Source of the DNA: Marinobacter zhanjiangensis | GTDB lineage: Bacteria > Pseudomonadota > Gammaproteobacteria > Pseudomonadales > Oleiphilaceae | DNA: 64,000 nt | Direction: 5' to 3' | NCBI RefSeq assembly: GCF_014651935.1 | Contig: NZ_BMXV01000005.1 | Coordinates: 310,001-374,000 of the forward strand | Shown: piece by piece, positions 54,053-63,863 of the stretch | How the letters are laid out: every line of letters begins with the position of its first letter | Numbering within the stretch: the stretch's first letter is position 1 | Notes under the pieces: model-generated | What the model saw: the letters and a program-made list of their open reading frames with translations, nothing else | Told to the model about the DNA's origin: nothing | Database searches by the model: none | Made by a program: the position numbers and the translations under genes

Positions 54053-56827
54053 ATGAGTAGCGCGCCCACCAGGCAGGACGTCAACAATTACCGCTGGCAC
54101 GCGGAGTCTGCCGACAAGGCGCTCGAGGTGCTTGACAGCGACAGGGACAGGGGGCTTGGCGGGGACCAGGTGGAACCCCGTCGCAGTGAATTTGGCAGCA
54201 ACGAACTCAAGGTGCGCCAGCAACGCAGTGCCCTCCAGCGCCTGCTCAGTCACTTCAACAATCTTTTCATCTATCTTCTGCTGATTGCGTTTGCGGTCAC
54301 CGCCCTGCTGGGGGAGTGGGTGGACAGCGCGGTAATCTTTGCCGTGGTGCTGATCAATGGCGCCATCGGTTTTATCCAGGAGGGGCGGGCAGAGCGCGCC
54401 CTTGAGAGCGTGCAGGGGATGCTTTCCCGGGAAGCCACGGTATGGCGGGATGGGCGCCGCCAGCAAGTGTCGGCGCAGGAGCTCGTGCCCGGTGACATAG
54501 TCCAGATCAACGCCGGCGAGCGCATTCCCGCCGACCTGCGCCTGCTGCGGGTGAAAAATCTTGAAGTCCAGGAGGCGGCCCTCACGGGGGAATCCAATGC
54601 GGTGGCCAAACAGCTGGATGCCGTGGAGGAGGATGCGGAACTTGGTGACCGCACCAGCATGGCCTTTTCCGGTACCCTTGCTACCGCCGGACAGGGAGCC
54701 GGCGTGGTAGTGGCCATCGGCGAAGATAGCGAGATCGGCCGGATCAGCGGCATGCTGGCAGAGGTGGAAACCATAAAGACCCCGCTGATGCAGCGCTTTG
54801 ACGCCTTTACCCGGGTTCTGAGCGTGGTGATCCTGGGGCTGGCGTTGCTCACTTTCGCGGTGGGTATCCTGGTGTGGAGCCAGGACTGGCACAGCATGTT
54901 CCTGGTGGCGGTCTCGCTGGCCGTTGCCGCCATTCCCCAGGGGCTGCCGGCGGTGATGACGGTGATCCTCGCCATCGGCGTGGAGCGAATGGCCAGTCGC
55001 AATGCCATCATCCGGCGCCTGCCTGCGGTGGAGACCCTCGGTTCGGTGACCACCATCTGCGCTGACAAGACCGGCACACTGACCCGCAATGAAATGACCG
55101 TCAAGACCTTGCGTACCGCCGACGAGGATATCGGTGTGGAAGGTGTGGGCTATGAGCCCAAAGGCGGGTTTCTGCGTGATGAAGAGCCCATTGATATCGA
55201 GGCCAACGAAACAGTGCGGGAAATGCTGCGCGCCGGCCTGTTGTGCAACGATTCCGAGCTCGAACACAAAGGGGAAGAGTGGCAGGGAGCAGGTGATCCC
55301 ACCGAAGTGGCGCTGATCGTCGCCGCCTGCAAGGCCGGCCTTGAGCCCGAACAGGAAAATCGCGACTGGCGACGGGTGGATGCCATTCCCTTTGCGTCCG
55401 AAAATCGTTACATGGCGACCCTGAATCATGATCACCAGGGCAACCATGTCATTTACGTCAAGGGCGCCCCGGAAAAGCTGCTGGAAATCTGCGGCAGCGA
55501 ACTGCGCGACGGCAAGGAACAGCCCCTGGACAGCGGATTCTGGGAGCAGTGGATCGAGGAAATAGCCGGCCGCGGCCAGCGCCTGCTGGCCATTGCCCGT
55601 AAAGAAGTATCGGAACAGACGGAACTCAATGAAGAGGATGTTGAAGGGGATCTGGTGCTGCTGGGCCTGTTCGGCATGATCGATCCTCCGCGGGAGGAGG
55701 CCATCGACTCCGTGGCCATCTGCCGCGACGCCGGCATCGGGGTAAAGATGATCACCGGGGATCACGCCGCCACCGCTATGGCAGTCGCCGCCAAGCTGGG
55801 GCTCAACAATGCCGGCCAGGCGTTGCGCGGGCGGGACATCGAGAAACTCGATGAAAATGAACTCGGCACCAGGGTCATGGAAACCAGCGTGTTTGCGCGT
55901 ACCAGCCCCGAGCACAAGCTGCGTCTGGTCAAGGCCTTGCAGGCGCAATCGGAGATCATCGCCATGACTGGCGATGGCGTCAATGACGCCCCCGCCCTCA
56001 AGCGTGCCAATCTGGGTATCGCCATGGGTCAGAAGGGCACGGAAGCGGCCCGAGAGGCCTCCGAGATGGTGCTGGCAGACGACAACTTCGCTTCCATCGA
56101 GCGCGCCGTGGAGGAGGGAAGGAAGGTCTACGACAACCTGCGCAAGACTATTCTGTTCGTACTTCCCACCAACGCGGCGGAGTCACTGGTACTGCTGGCG
56201 GCCGTTATGTCCGGCATGATGCTGCCGGTGACACCGGTGCAGATCCTCTGGGTCAACATGATCACCGCCGTCACCCTGGGGGTCTCCCTGGCCTGGGAAA
56301 AAGCCGAGGTCGGTCTGATGCAGCGGGGGCCCCATTCCACCGAGGAAGGGCTGCTCGGTCGCTTTGATCTTTGGCGCATTGCCTATGTGGGTATCGCCCT
56401 GCTGCTGGGCGTGGGCTTTCTGTTCGCTCAGGAGCAGGGCCGTGGCGAGACCTCTGTGGAATATGCCCGCACCATGGCTGTCAACGCGCTGGTACTGGGC
56501 CAGATTTTCTACCTTCTGAACAGCCGCTTCTTCCGCCGCTCCGCTATTTCCTGGGAGGGCCTCACCGGCAACAAAATGGTGCTGTTTGCCATTGCTGGTT
56601 GCGTCGGCCTGCAACTGATCTTCACCTATGCACCCTTCATGAACCAGCTGCTGGAAAGCCGGCCCCTGACGCCGGAGGCATGGTTGCGCTGCGTGGCGGT
56701 TGGCCTGGGTATCTTCATACTGGTGGAAATTGAAAAGTTCGTCCGCCGCAAAAGGTGGGAGCACGGCGAAGCATCGGCGGGGAGGCAGGAGCAACAGAAT
56801 CACCCGTCAACCGGCTCTGGCAAGTGA
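54053..56827 (+). CDS. P2-type cation-transporting ATPase with altered ion site
   Basis: A 924-residue P-type ATPase of SERCA/PMR1-like layout: N-terminal cation-ATPase domain, about ten helices, TGES in the actuator domain, DKTGTLT with phosphorylated Asp338, GAPEKLLEI in the nucleotide domain and TGDGVNDAPAL. The Ca-site residues differ from SERCA: M4 reads AAIPQGLPA (Glu309 to Gln), M6 reads WVNMITAVTL (Asp800 to Ala), and the M8 Glu908 position looks like Gln (VLGQIF), while M5 N/E are kept. The ion is thus uncertain. ATG 54053 or GTG 54044 may be the start. The gene begins the plus-strand run to gap, ppsA and GH65. Confidence 0.88.
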   Translation: MSSAPTRQDVNNYRWHAESADKALEVLDSDRDRGLGGDQVEPRRSEFGSNELKVRQQRSALQRLLSHFNNLFIYLLLIAFAVTALLGEWVDSAVIFAVVLINGAIGFIQEGRAERALESVQGMLSREATVWRDGRRQQVSAQELVPGDIVQINAGERIPADLRLLRVKNLEVQEAALTGESNAVAKQLDAVEEDAELGDRTSMAFSGTLATAGQGAGVVVAIGEDSEIGRISGMLAEVETIKTPLMQRFDAFTRVLSVVILGLALLTFAVGILVWSQDWHSMFLVAVSLAVAAIPQGLPAVMTVILAIGVERMASRNAIIRRLPAVETLGSVTTICADKTGTLTRNEMTVKTLRTADEDIGVEGVGYEPKGGFLRDEEPIDIEANETVREMLRAGLLCNDSELEHKGEEWQGAGDPTEVALIVAACKAGLEPEQENRDWRRVDAIPFASENRYMATLNHDHQGNHVIYVKGAPEKLLEICGSELRDGKEQPLDSGFWEQWIEEIAGRGQRLLAIARKEVSEQTELNEEDVEGDLVLLGLFGMIDPPREEAIDSVAICRDAGIGVKMITGDHAATAMAVAAKLGLNNAGQALRGRDIEKLDENELGTRVMETSVFARTSPEHKLRLVKALQAQSEIIAMTGDGVNDAPALKRANLGIAMGQKGTEAAREASEMVLADDNFASIERAVEEGRKVYDNLRKTILFVLPTNAAESLVLLAAVMSGMMLPVTPVQILWVNMITAVTLGVSLAWEKAEVGLMQRGPHSTEEGLLGRFDLWRIAYVGIALLLGVGFLFAQEQGRGETSVEYARTMAVNALVLGQIFYLLNSRFFRRSAISWEGLTGNKMVLFAIAGCVGLQLIFTYAPFMNQLLESRPLTPEAWLRCVAVGLGIFILVEIEKFVRRKRWEHGEASAGRQEQQNHPSTGSGK

Positions 56828-56929
56828 CGCGTGGAAAATGACGCGTGGACAGTAAACCGGTCATTCTTGAACTAGGCTTTCAGGAAAGCCAGAAAATGTT
56901 ACCTCGACAGCAACGGAGGCTCTATTCCC

Positions 56930-57925
56930 ATGAAAATTGGCATCAACGGATTTGGCCGTATAGGCCGGCAAGTATTTCGCATCGCTTATGAGCAAGACGG
57001 CCTGGAAGTGGTCCATATCAATGATGTTTCGGACCCCGAAACCCTGGCCTACCTCCTGCAGTCCGACACCACCTATGGCCGCTGGCCTCACAAGGTAAGG
57101 GTCGAGGGGGGTGCGCTGGTTATTGATGATGATACCACCGTTACGGTAAGCGCGCAGAAGGACCCGGCTCAACTGCCCTGGGGCGAGCGGGGCGCGGAGG
57201 TGGTTCTCGAGGCCACCGGCGTTTTCCGCAAAAAGGAAGAGGCCCGGAAACACGTCGAAGCGGGCGCCCGCAAGGTACTCATTTCGGCGCCTGGCAAAAG
57301 CGAGCTCGATGGTGACTTCATCCTTGGGGTCAATGGAGACCAGTTCGATCGCGACCGGCACCATATTATCTCCATCGGAAGCTGCACCACCAATTGTCTT
57401 GCGCCGGTGGTAAAGGTGCTGCATGACGAGTTCGGAATCGAGAAAGGATTCATCAATACGGTGCATGCCTATACCGCGGACCAGAACCTGTTGGACGGGC
57501 CGCACAAGAAGCCCCGGCGGGGTCGGGCTGCGGCGGAAAATCTGGTACCGACTTCCACTGGCGCGGCGGCGATGATCGGTCAGATCATTCCGGATCTGGA
57601 CGGAAGGCTCGATGGCATCGCGGTACGGGCACCCGTCAAAACCGGCTCGCTACTGGATCTGACCTGTATATTGACAGCGGATGCCAGTGACGAGCGGATT
57701 AACGAGGCATTTCGCGAACGGGCGAATGGTTCCATGAAGGGGATTCTCGCCGTTGATGATTCCCCCCTTGTATCCAGCGACATCATCGGCAGGGAAGAGA
57801 GCGCCATTGTAACCAGCCAGGATACCCACTTGATCGGCGACCGCTTTGTCAAGCTGCTGGCGTGGTATGACAACGAATGGGCGTTTTCCCGGCGCTGCGT
57901 GGACATGATTCAAAGGATGGCCTGA
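56930..57925 (+). CDS. gap: Glyceraldehyde-3-phosphate dehydrogenase, type I
   Basis: A 331-residue GAPDH: MKIGINGFGRIGRQVFR, the catalytic Cys152 in GSCTTNC and His179 in INTVHAYTADQ, TSTGAAAMIGQ, and WYDNEWAFSRR at the end. It interconverts GAP and 1,3-bisphosphoglycerate. GGAGG lies before ATG 56930. The next gene, ppsA, begins 2 bp after the stop. Presence in this stress block suggests a second, conditional GAPDH; a housekeeping copy would be elsewhere. Confidence 0.95.
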   Translation: MKIGINGFGRIGRQVFRIAYEQDGLEVVHINDVSDPETLAYLLQSDTTYGRWPHKVRVEGGALVIDDDTTVTVSAQKDPAQLPWGERGAEVVLEATGVFRKKEEARKHVEAGARKVLISAPGKSELDGDFILGVNGDQFDRDRHHIISIGSCTTNCLAPVVKVLHDEFGIEKGFINTVHAYTADQNLLDGPHKKPRRGRAAAENLVPTSTGAAAMIGQIIPDLDGRLDGIAVRAPVKTGSLLDLTCILTADASDERINEAFRERANGSMKGILAVDDSPLVSSDIIGREESAIVTSQDTHLIGDRFVKLLAWYDNEWAFSRRCVDMIQRMA

Positions 57926-57927
57926 CC

Positions 57928-60309
57928 ATGACGGAACCCGTATACGTTCGCTGGCTGGAAGACCTGGACAACGACGATGTGTCCAGCGTGGGAGGAAAAA
58001 ACGCCTCCCTCGGTGAGATGATCGGCAATCTTCGGGAGCAGGGTGTGCGGGTGCCGGGAGGGTTCGCCACCACGGCGGATGCCTACCGCGCCTTTGTTGC
58101 CCACAATGAGCTGGAAGACACCATCCGGGAGCTGACCGAAGCGCTGGCCCGCGAGGAAAAATCCCTCAAACAGGTGGGCAAGGCTATCCGCGAGGCATTC
58201 CTGCAAGGCGAGTTTCCGGATGACATTGAAGAGGCCATCCGGGATGCCTATGAGGAGCTGGCCACCCGCAATGAGAAGAAAAACCTGCCCGTGGCCGTGC
58301 GCAGCAGCGCCACGGCGGAGGATCTGCCCGAGGCCAGCTTCGCCGGGCAGCAGGAAACCTTTCTGAATATCCGCGGTGGTGACGACCTTATCGATGCCTG
58401 CCGCAAGTGCTATGCCTCATTATTCACCGACCGCGCCCTCAACTATCGGGAGCATCGCGGTTTCGATCACCTCAAGCTCGCACTTTCCGTGGGCGTACAG
58501 AAAATGGTGGGGTCGGACAAGGCCTGCGCCGGCGTGATGTTCTCCCTCGACACCGACACCGGCTTCCCCGATGTGGTGGTCATTAACGCCACCTGGGGGC
58601 TCGGCGAAACTGTGGTGCAGGGTACGGTAGATCCGGATGAGTACCGGGTCTTCAAACCGGGACTCGAGAACAAGGAGCGGGTGCCGATCCTGTCGAAAAA
58701 ATGCGGCAGCAAGAAGGAAAAAATGATCTACGCGTCCCGGGGATCAGCCCCCACCAGAACGGTGAACACCAAAAAGGCTGAGAGGGAAACCCTGGTGCTC
58801 GGCGACGATGACATTCTCACCCTTGCCCGCTGGGCTGTGTCCATCGAAAAGCATTACCACACACCCATGGATATGGAGTGGGCGAAGGACAGTGAATCCG
58901 GCAAGCTCTATTGTGTCCAGGCCCGTCCTGAAACCGTACACTCCCAGAAACAGTCCGGTGCGTTCAAAAGCTATCGGCTGGAGGGAACGGGCGAGGTGCT
59001 GAGCCGGGGCGTGGCCATTGGTGAATCTATAGCGGCCGGCCGGGTGAGGGTTCTCGACAGCCCCAAAGAGATCGACCGCTTCGAGGATGGTGACGTGCTG
59101 GTCACTGAACGCACGGATCCGGACTGGGGGCCTGTCATGAAGCGGGCGACAGCGATCATCACCGATCATGGAGGCCGCACCAGTCACGCAGCCATCGTCA
59201 GTCGTGAGCTGGGCGTTCCTGCCATCGTGGGTACAGGCTCCGGGACCAAAGACCTGAAAGACGGCCAGGAAGTCACGGTATCGTGCGCGGAAGGAAGCGA
59301 AGGCCGGATTTACGAGGGCATTCTCGAGTACGAGGAAAAGGATATCGAGACCGGGGATCTGCCCGAGGCGCCCGTAGAGCTGATGATCAACCTGGCGGCG
59401 CCGGATGCCGCTTTCCGCTGGTGGCGATTGCCGGTTCACGGAGTCGGTCTGGCCCGCATGGAGTTCATCATCAATAACGTGATCAAGATTCACCCCCTGG
59501 CCCTGGCCCGGTTCGATGGGGTGAAAGACAGGAAGGTGCGAAAGCGTATTGAGGAGCTGACCGCCGGTTACGAGGATAAAACCGGGTATTTTGTCGAGCA
59601 CCTCAGCCGGGGTATCGCCATGATTGCCGCGTCCCAGTATCCGGATCCGGTGATTGTTCGCATGAGCGACTTCAAGACCAACGAGTATGCCAGTCTTATC
59701 GGCGGCGATCAGTTCGAGCCCCGGGAGGAGAACCCGATGCTGGGATTCCGGGGAGCCTCCAGGTATTACAGCGATCGTTACAGGGACGGCTTTGCTCTGG
59801 AATGTCAGGCGGTAAAGAAGGCCCGGGAGGAAATCGGCCTGGACAATATCGTGGTGATGATTCCCTTCGTTCGCAGCCTCCGGGAGGCGGACCGTGTCAT
59901 TGAAGTGATGGCCGAACACGGGCTCCGGCGCGGCGAAAACGGCCTGCAGCTGTATATGATGTGTGAGATCCCCTCCAATGTGTTTCTTGCAGAGCAGTTT
60001 GCCGAACGATTTGATGGTTTCTCCATCGGCAGCAATGACCTGACCCAGCTGGTGCTGGGCGTCGACCGGGATTCCGAAGAGCTCAGCGAACTGTTCGATG
60101 AACGGGATGAGGCGGTGAAGACGGCAATCGTGCAAGTGATCGAAAAGGCTCACCGGAGCGGGTGCAAAGTGGGCATCTGCGGCCAGGCGCCCAGCGACTA
60201 CCCGGATTTCGCCCAGTTCCTGGTGGATAGCGGTATCGATTCCATTTCGCTCAACCCCGACAGTGTGCTGGACATCCTGGAAATCTGGCGAGAGGACAAG
60301 ACCCGGTGA
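57928..60309 (+). CDS. ppsA: Phosphoenolpyruvate synthase
   Basis: A 793-residue PEP synthase of full length. The N-terminal ATP-binding domain has VGGKNASLGEM and VAVRSSATAEDLPEASFAGQ, the phosphohistidine domain has TDHGGRTSHAAIVSRELG with His420, and the C-terminal PEP/pyruvate barrel has GLARMEFII, NPMLGFRGASRY, and GICGQAPSDYP with the catalytic Cys. It makes PEP from pyruvate and ATP for gluconeogenesis. ATG 57928 follows AAGGATGG. It is followed by a GTG-overlapping 2-hydroxyacid dehydrogenase gene, joining pyruvate and D-lactate metabolism. Confidence 0.96.
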   Translation: MTEPVYVRWLEDLDNDDVSSVGGKNASLGEMIGNLREQGVRVPGGFATTADAYRAFVAHNELEDTIRELTEALAREEKSLKQVGKAIREAFLQGEFPDDIEEAIRDAYEELATRNEKKNLPVAVRSSATAEDLPEASFAGQQETFLNIRGGDDLIDACRKCYASLFTDRALNYREHRGFDHLKLALSVGVQKMVGSDKACAGVMFSLDTDTGFPDVVVINATWGLGETVVQGTVDPDEYRVFKPGLENKERVPILSKKCGSKKEKMIYASRGSAPTRTVNTKKAERETLVLGDDDILTLARWAVSIEKHYHTPMDMEWAKDSESGKLYCVQARPETVHSQKQSGAFKSYRLEGTGEVLSRGVAIGESIAAGRVRVLDSPKEIDRFEDGDVLVTERTDPDWGPVMKRATAIITDHGGRTSHAAIVSRELGVPAIVGTGSGTKDLKDGQEVTVSCAEGSEGRIYEGILEYEEKDIETGDLPEAPVELMINLAAPDAAFRWWRLPVHGVGLARMEFIINNVIKIHPLALARFDGVKDRKVRKRIEELTAGYEDKTGYFVEHLSRGIAMIAASQYPDPVIVRMSDFKTNEYASLIGGDQFEPREENPMLGFRGASRYYSDRYRDGFALECQAVKKAREEIGLDNIVVMIPFVRSLREADRVIEVMAEHGLRRGENGLQLYMMCEIPSNVFLAEQFAERFDGFSIGSNDLTQLVLGVDRDSEELSELFDERDEAVKTAIVQVIEKAHRSGCKVGICGQAPSDYPDFAQFLVDSGIDSISLNPDSVLDILEIWREDKTR

Positions 60310-61316
60310 ACATTGTGTTTTTTGACGTGGAAAAGTGGGAACGGGATTCCTTCGAAGCCTTGCGGGAAAAGCACACCGTGAGCTGCGCTGAAGAGCCCCT
60401 CAAAGCGGGCAACGCCGGGGAGTATGCCGCAGCGGAAGCCATTTCCGTCTTCATTTATTCGAAAGTCGACCGGCAGGCGCTGGATGCCATGCCAGACCTC
60501 AAACTGATCACCTCAAGGTCCACCGGCTTCGACCACATTGATATCGGGGAATGCGAACGGCGGGGGATCACCGTGTGTAACTGCCCCGACTACGGCGAGC
60601 ATACGGTAGCCGAGCATGTGTTTGGTCTTCTGCTGATGATCAGCCACCGGCTGGAGGAAGCGGTGGAGCGAACCCGCAAGGGCGGCTTCTCACCGCGGGG
60701 CCTGCAGGGTTTCGATCTGCGTGGAAAAACCCTTGGTGTTGTGGGTACCGGCGACATTGGTCTGGCAACCATCCGTATTGCCCGGGGGTTTGGCATGGAC
60801 GTGCTGGCGTTTGATATCAAACCGGACGAGACAGCGGCCCAGGACCTGGAATTTGAATACGTGGATATGGACCAGCTGCTACAGGATGCTGATGTCATAA
60901 CCCTGCACGTGCCCGCCAACCCCCAGACCCACCATCTTATTGACGCGGATGCATTTGCAAAGATGAAGGACGGGGTGGTTCTCATCAATACGGCACGGGG
61001 CGACGTGGTGGACATACGGGCCCTGGCCAGGGCTCTGGCGGAGCAGAAAGTCGCGGCCGCCGGTCTGGATGTCCTGCCTTATGAACCGGTGGTGCGGGAA
61101 GAGGCGGAGCTGCTCCGCTCCGTCTACGAAGAGACCGAGGATCTTTCCTCATTACTTGCGAACGAAGTGCTGGTGCGGATGAAAAACGTCGTGGTCACAC
61201 CCCACAGTGCGTTCAACACAAGGGAAGCCGTACAGCGTATTCTCGATGGCACGGTGGAGAACATTCGCCGGTTCGTGGAGGGCAATCCGGTCAATGTAGT
61301 CACGGATACACAGTAG
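60306..61316 (+). CDS. D-2-hydroxyacid dehydrogenase (probable D-lactate dehydrogenase)
   Basis: A 336-residue NAD-dependent 2-hydroxyacid dehydrogenase: GVVGTGDIGLATIRIA Rossmann motif, SRSTGFDHID, INTARGDVVD with the catalytic Arg, LDVLPYEP with Glu in the acid position and VVTPHSAFNT with the catalytic His. Length and the N-terminal FFDVEKWE resemble LdhA-type enzymes that reduce pyruvate to D-lactate. It starts with GTG overlapping the ppsA stop by 4 bp. Close relatives (phosphoglycerate or hydroxypyruvate reductases) are alternatives; context favours pyruvate. Confidence 0.85.
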   Translation: MNIVFFDVEKWERDSFEALREKHTVSCAEEPLKAGNAGEYAAAEAISVFIYSKVDRQALDAMPDLKLITSRSTGFDHIDIGECERRGITVCNCPDYGEHTVAEHVFGLLLMISHRLEEAVERTRKGGFSPRGLQGFDLRGKTLGVVGTGDIGLATIRIARGFGMDVLAFDIKPDETAAQDLEFEYVDMDQLLQDADVITLHVPANPQTHHLIDADAFAKMKDGVVLINTARGDVVDIRALARALAEQKVAAAGLDVLPYEPVVREEAELLRSVYEETEDLSSLLANEVLVRMKNVVVTPHSAFNTREAVQRILDGTVENIRRFVEGNPVNVVTDTQ

Positions 61317-61406
61317 AAGCGTTGTAAAGCCGCTTCGGGATTTTGCGGACCCACTCAATCCCTGTTCCGGGATGAGCACTGAATTTTCAGCAGGAGAAAA
61401 AAACCG

Positions 61407-63836
61407 ATGAAACAGAGGTCGCTCAACGATTGGGAGCTGGTCTACCATGAGTGGAGCCCGGAAAAGCAGCCCACCAGGGAAGCCCTGTTAACCCTGGGCA
61501 ATGGCTATTTCGCCACGCGGGGGGCAGTGGAGGAATCTCCGGCCGGAGGCCCTCACTACCCGGGCACCTATCTGGCGGGGGGGTTCAACCGCGCGAAAAG
61601 TGAAATCGGCGGAAAGATTATCGAAAACGAGGACATGGTTAACTGGCCGAACTGGCTGCCTCTTTCCTTCCGCTGTGAGGATGGGGAGTGGTTTGATCTG
61701 GCCCATGTGGAGCTTCTTGACTATGTACTCTGGCTGGACCTTTACCGGGGAGTCCTGCATCGCCGACTTCAGTTCAGGGATCGGTCGGACCGTGAATTCC
61801 AACTGGAAACCCGGCGCATCGTGCACATGGATGATCCCCATAGTGCCGCCATCAGCTGGGTGCTTACGCCCCTGAACTGGTCGGGACCGGTGGAGATCAG
61901 GTCGGCCATCGACGGCGATGTGACCAACAGCGGAGTGGCCCGCTACCGGGATCTCAATGGCAGACACCTGGAGGTGGAGGAGACCGGACAGGTAGGAGAG
62001 CAGGCGATTTTTCTCACCGCCAGAACCCTGCAATCCCGAATCCGAATGGCCCAGGCGGTTCGTACCCGAGTCTGGGAAGGTGATGAGCCCGCCGCGGTTG
62101 AGCGGCGTACGCAGTCGGAGCGGAACTGGATCGGTCAGTCTCTGTCGCTTATGGCGGAGCAAAACAAGCCGATCAGGGTGGAAAAGGTGCTGTCTTTGTA
62201 CACGTCCCGGGACCTTGCCATCAGCGAACCCGCTTTCGAAGCCTGTGAGGATATCCTTCATGCTGCGGATTTCGATGTTCTGCTCGAGCAGCACCAACAG
62301 GCGTGGCGAAGACTGTGGCAGCGGGCTGACCTGGAGCTGGCAGGCGAAAAGAGTACCTATGCTCAGCCGGTCCTTCGCCTGCACCTTTTCCACTTGTTAC
62401 AGACCGCCTCCGTGCATTCGACGAGGCAGGACGTAAGTGTTCCCGCCCGGGGATTGCACGGCGAGGGCTATCGCGGACACATCTTCTGGGACGAGCTGTT
62501 CACCTTCCCCTATTTCAATTTACGATTTCCCGAACTCACCAAGGCGTTGTTGCTTTATCGTTATCAACGGCTGCACTGGGCACGCCGCGCGGCGAGGGAG
62601 GCCGGCTACAGGGGAGCCATGTTTCCATGGCAAAGCGGCAGTGATGGCCGGGAAGAGAGCCAGGTGCTGCACCTGAACCCGGAATCGGGACGCTGGATTC
62701 CTGACAACTCCCACACTCAGCGGCACGTGAATGCCGCCATTGCCTACAACGTGTGGCAGTATTTTCAGGCTACCGGCGATATGGAATTCCTCTGTTCGCA
62801 TGGTGCCGAGATGCTGGTCGGGATCGCTCAGTTCCTGGCCAGTATTGCTACCTACAATGCTGACCGCGAGCGCTATGAAATACGGGGGGTAATGGGCCCG
62901 GACGAGTTTCACACCCAATACCCTGACCGGGAAGAGCTGGGTCTGGACAACAACGCCTACACCAACGTGATGGCTGCATGGGTCCTGAAAACAACGGACG
63001 TCGTTCTGAAGTTACTGGGGGAAGACCGGAAGGCAGAACTCCTGCAGCTTCTGGATGTTTCCTCCGAAGATCTGCTCCGTTGGCAGGATGTCAGCAAACG
63101 TATGTTCATCCCCTTCCAGCCGTCGGGACTCATCAGCCAGTTCGAGGGCTGGGATAATCTGGAGGAACTGGACTGGGACAGACTGCGTGAGGAACACGGC
63201 GACATCCAGCGTCTGGATCGTATTCTGGAAGCGGAAGGACGGGATTTGAATCGTTACAAGGCCACCAAGCAGGCTGATGTATTGATGCTGTTTTATCTCT
63301 TTTCCCCCAGGGAGCTCAGCGACATAATTTCCGGTCTCGGCTACGACTTTGATGCCGCCCGTATTCCTGAAAATGTCCGTTATTACCTTGACCGAACGTC
63401 CCATGGTTCCAGCCTCAGCCGGGTTGTCCACGCCTGGGTTCTGGCGAGAACAGACCGGGACCATTCCTGGGATCTGTTTCAGGAAGCCCTTGTCAGCGAT
63501 CTCGACGACATCCAGGGAGGAACCACCTCTGAGGGTATTCACCTGGGCGCGATGGCCGGCACGGTGGATATGGTGCAGCGGTGCTATACCGGTATCGAAA
63601 TGTACGACGGAGTGCTCTGGCTTGATCCCTGTCTGCCGAAGGAACTCGAAGGGCTGAAATTCTGTGTCCACTACCGGGGCCTTTGGCTGCACATCCAGTT
63701 AGACCACGAGATAATGACTGTCAGTTTTGAGAACGGCCGGTCCTGCGCTGCCCGGATTGGCTTCGACGGTGAGGTATACGAAATGTGTTCGGGCGAGCAG
63801 AAACGTTTCAGCCTCAGTGAGGGGGAGACCTCGTGA
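61407..63836 (+). CDS. Glycoside hydrolase family 65 disaccharide phosphorylase
   Basis: An 809-residue GH65 protein. The beta-sandwich N-domain (about 1-270) is followed by the (alpha/alpha)6 barrel with GYRGHIFWDELFTFPYF, GAMFPWQSGSDG, the general acid Glu500 in GVMGPDEFH, and KQADVLMLF and SHGSSLSRVVHAW for phosphate binding. The family phosphorolyses alpha-glucosides (maltose, trehalose, kojibiose, nigerose) to beta-glucose-1-phosphate, and also runs in reverse. The acceptor specificity is not readable by eye. AGGAG precedes ATG 61407. The next gene encodes a beta-phosphoglucomutase-like HAD protein, the normal partner that uses beta-glucose-1-phosphate. Confidence 0.92.
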   Translation: MKQRSLNDWELVYHEWSPEKQPTREALLTLGNGYFATRGAVEESPAGGPHYPGTYLAGGFNRAKSEIGGKIIENEDMVNWPNWLPLSFRCEDGEWFDLAHVELLDYVLWLDLYRGVLHRRLQFRDRSDREFQLETRRIVHMDDPHSAAISWVLTPLNWSGPVEIRSAIDGDVTNSGVARYRDLNGRHLEVEETGQVGEQAIFLTARTLQSRIRMAQAVRTRVWEGDEPAAVERRTQSERNWIGQSLSLMAEQNKPIRVEKVLSLYTSRDLAISEPAFEACEDILHAADFDVLLEQHQQAWRRLWQRADLELAGEKSTYAQPVLRLHLFHLLQTASVHSTRQDVSVPARGLHGEGYRGHIFWDELFTFPYFNLRFPELTKALLLYRYQRLHWARRAAREAGYRGAMFPWQSGSDGREESQVLHLNPESGRWIPDNSHTQRHVNAAIAYNVWQYFQATGDMEFLCSHGAEMLVGIAQFLASIATYNADRERYEIRGVMGPDEFHTQYPDREELGLDNNAYTNVMAAWVLKTTDVVLKLLGEDRKAELLQLLDVSSEDLLRWQDVSKRMFIPFQPSGLISQFEGWDNLEELDWDRLREEHGDIQRLDRILEAEGRDLNRYKATKQADVLMLFYLFSPRELSDIISGLGYDFDAARIPENVRYYLDRTSHGSSLSRVVHAWVLARTDRDHSWDLFQEALVSDLDDIQGGTTSEGIHLGAMAGTVDMVQRCYTGIEMYDGVLWLDPCLPKELEGLKFCVHYRGLWLHIQLDHEIMTVSFENGRSCAARIGFDGEVYEMCSGEQKRFSLSEGETS

Positions 63837-63863
63837 GATCTTACTTGCAGGAGGATTTTTGAC

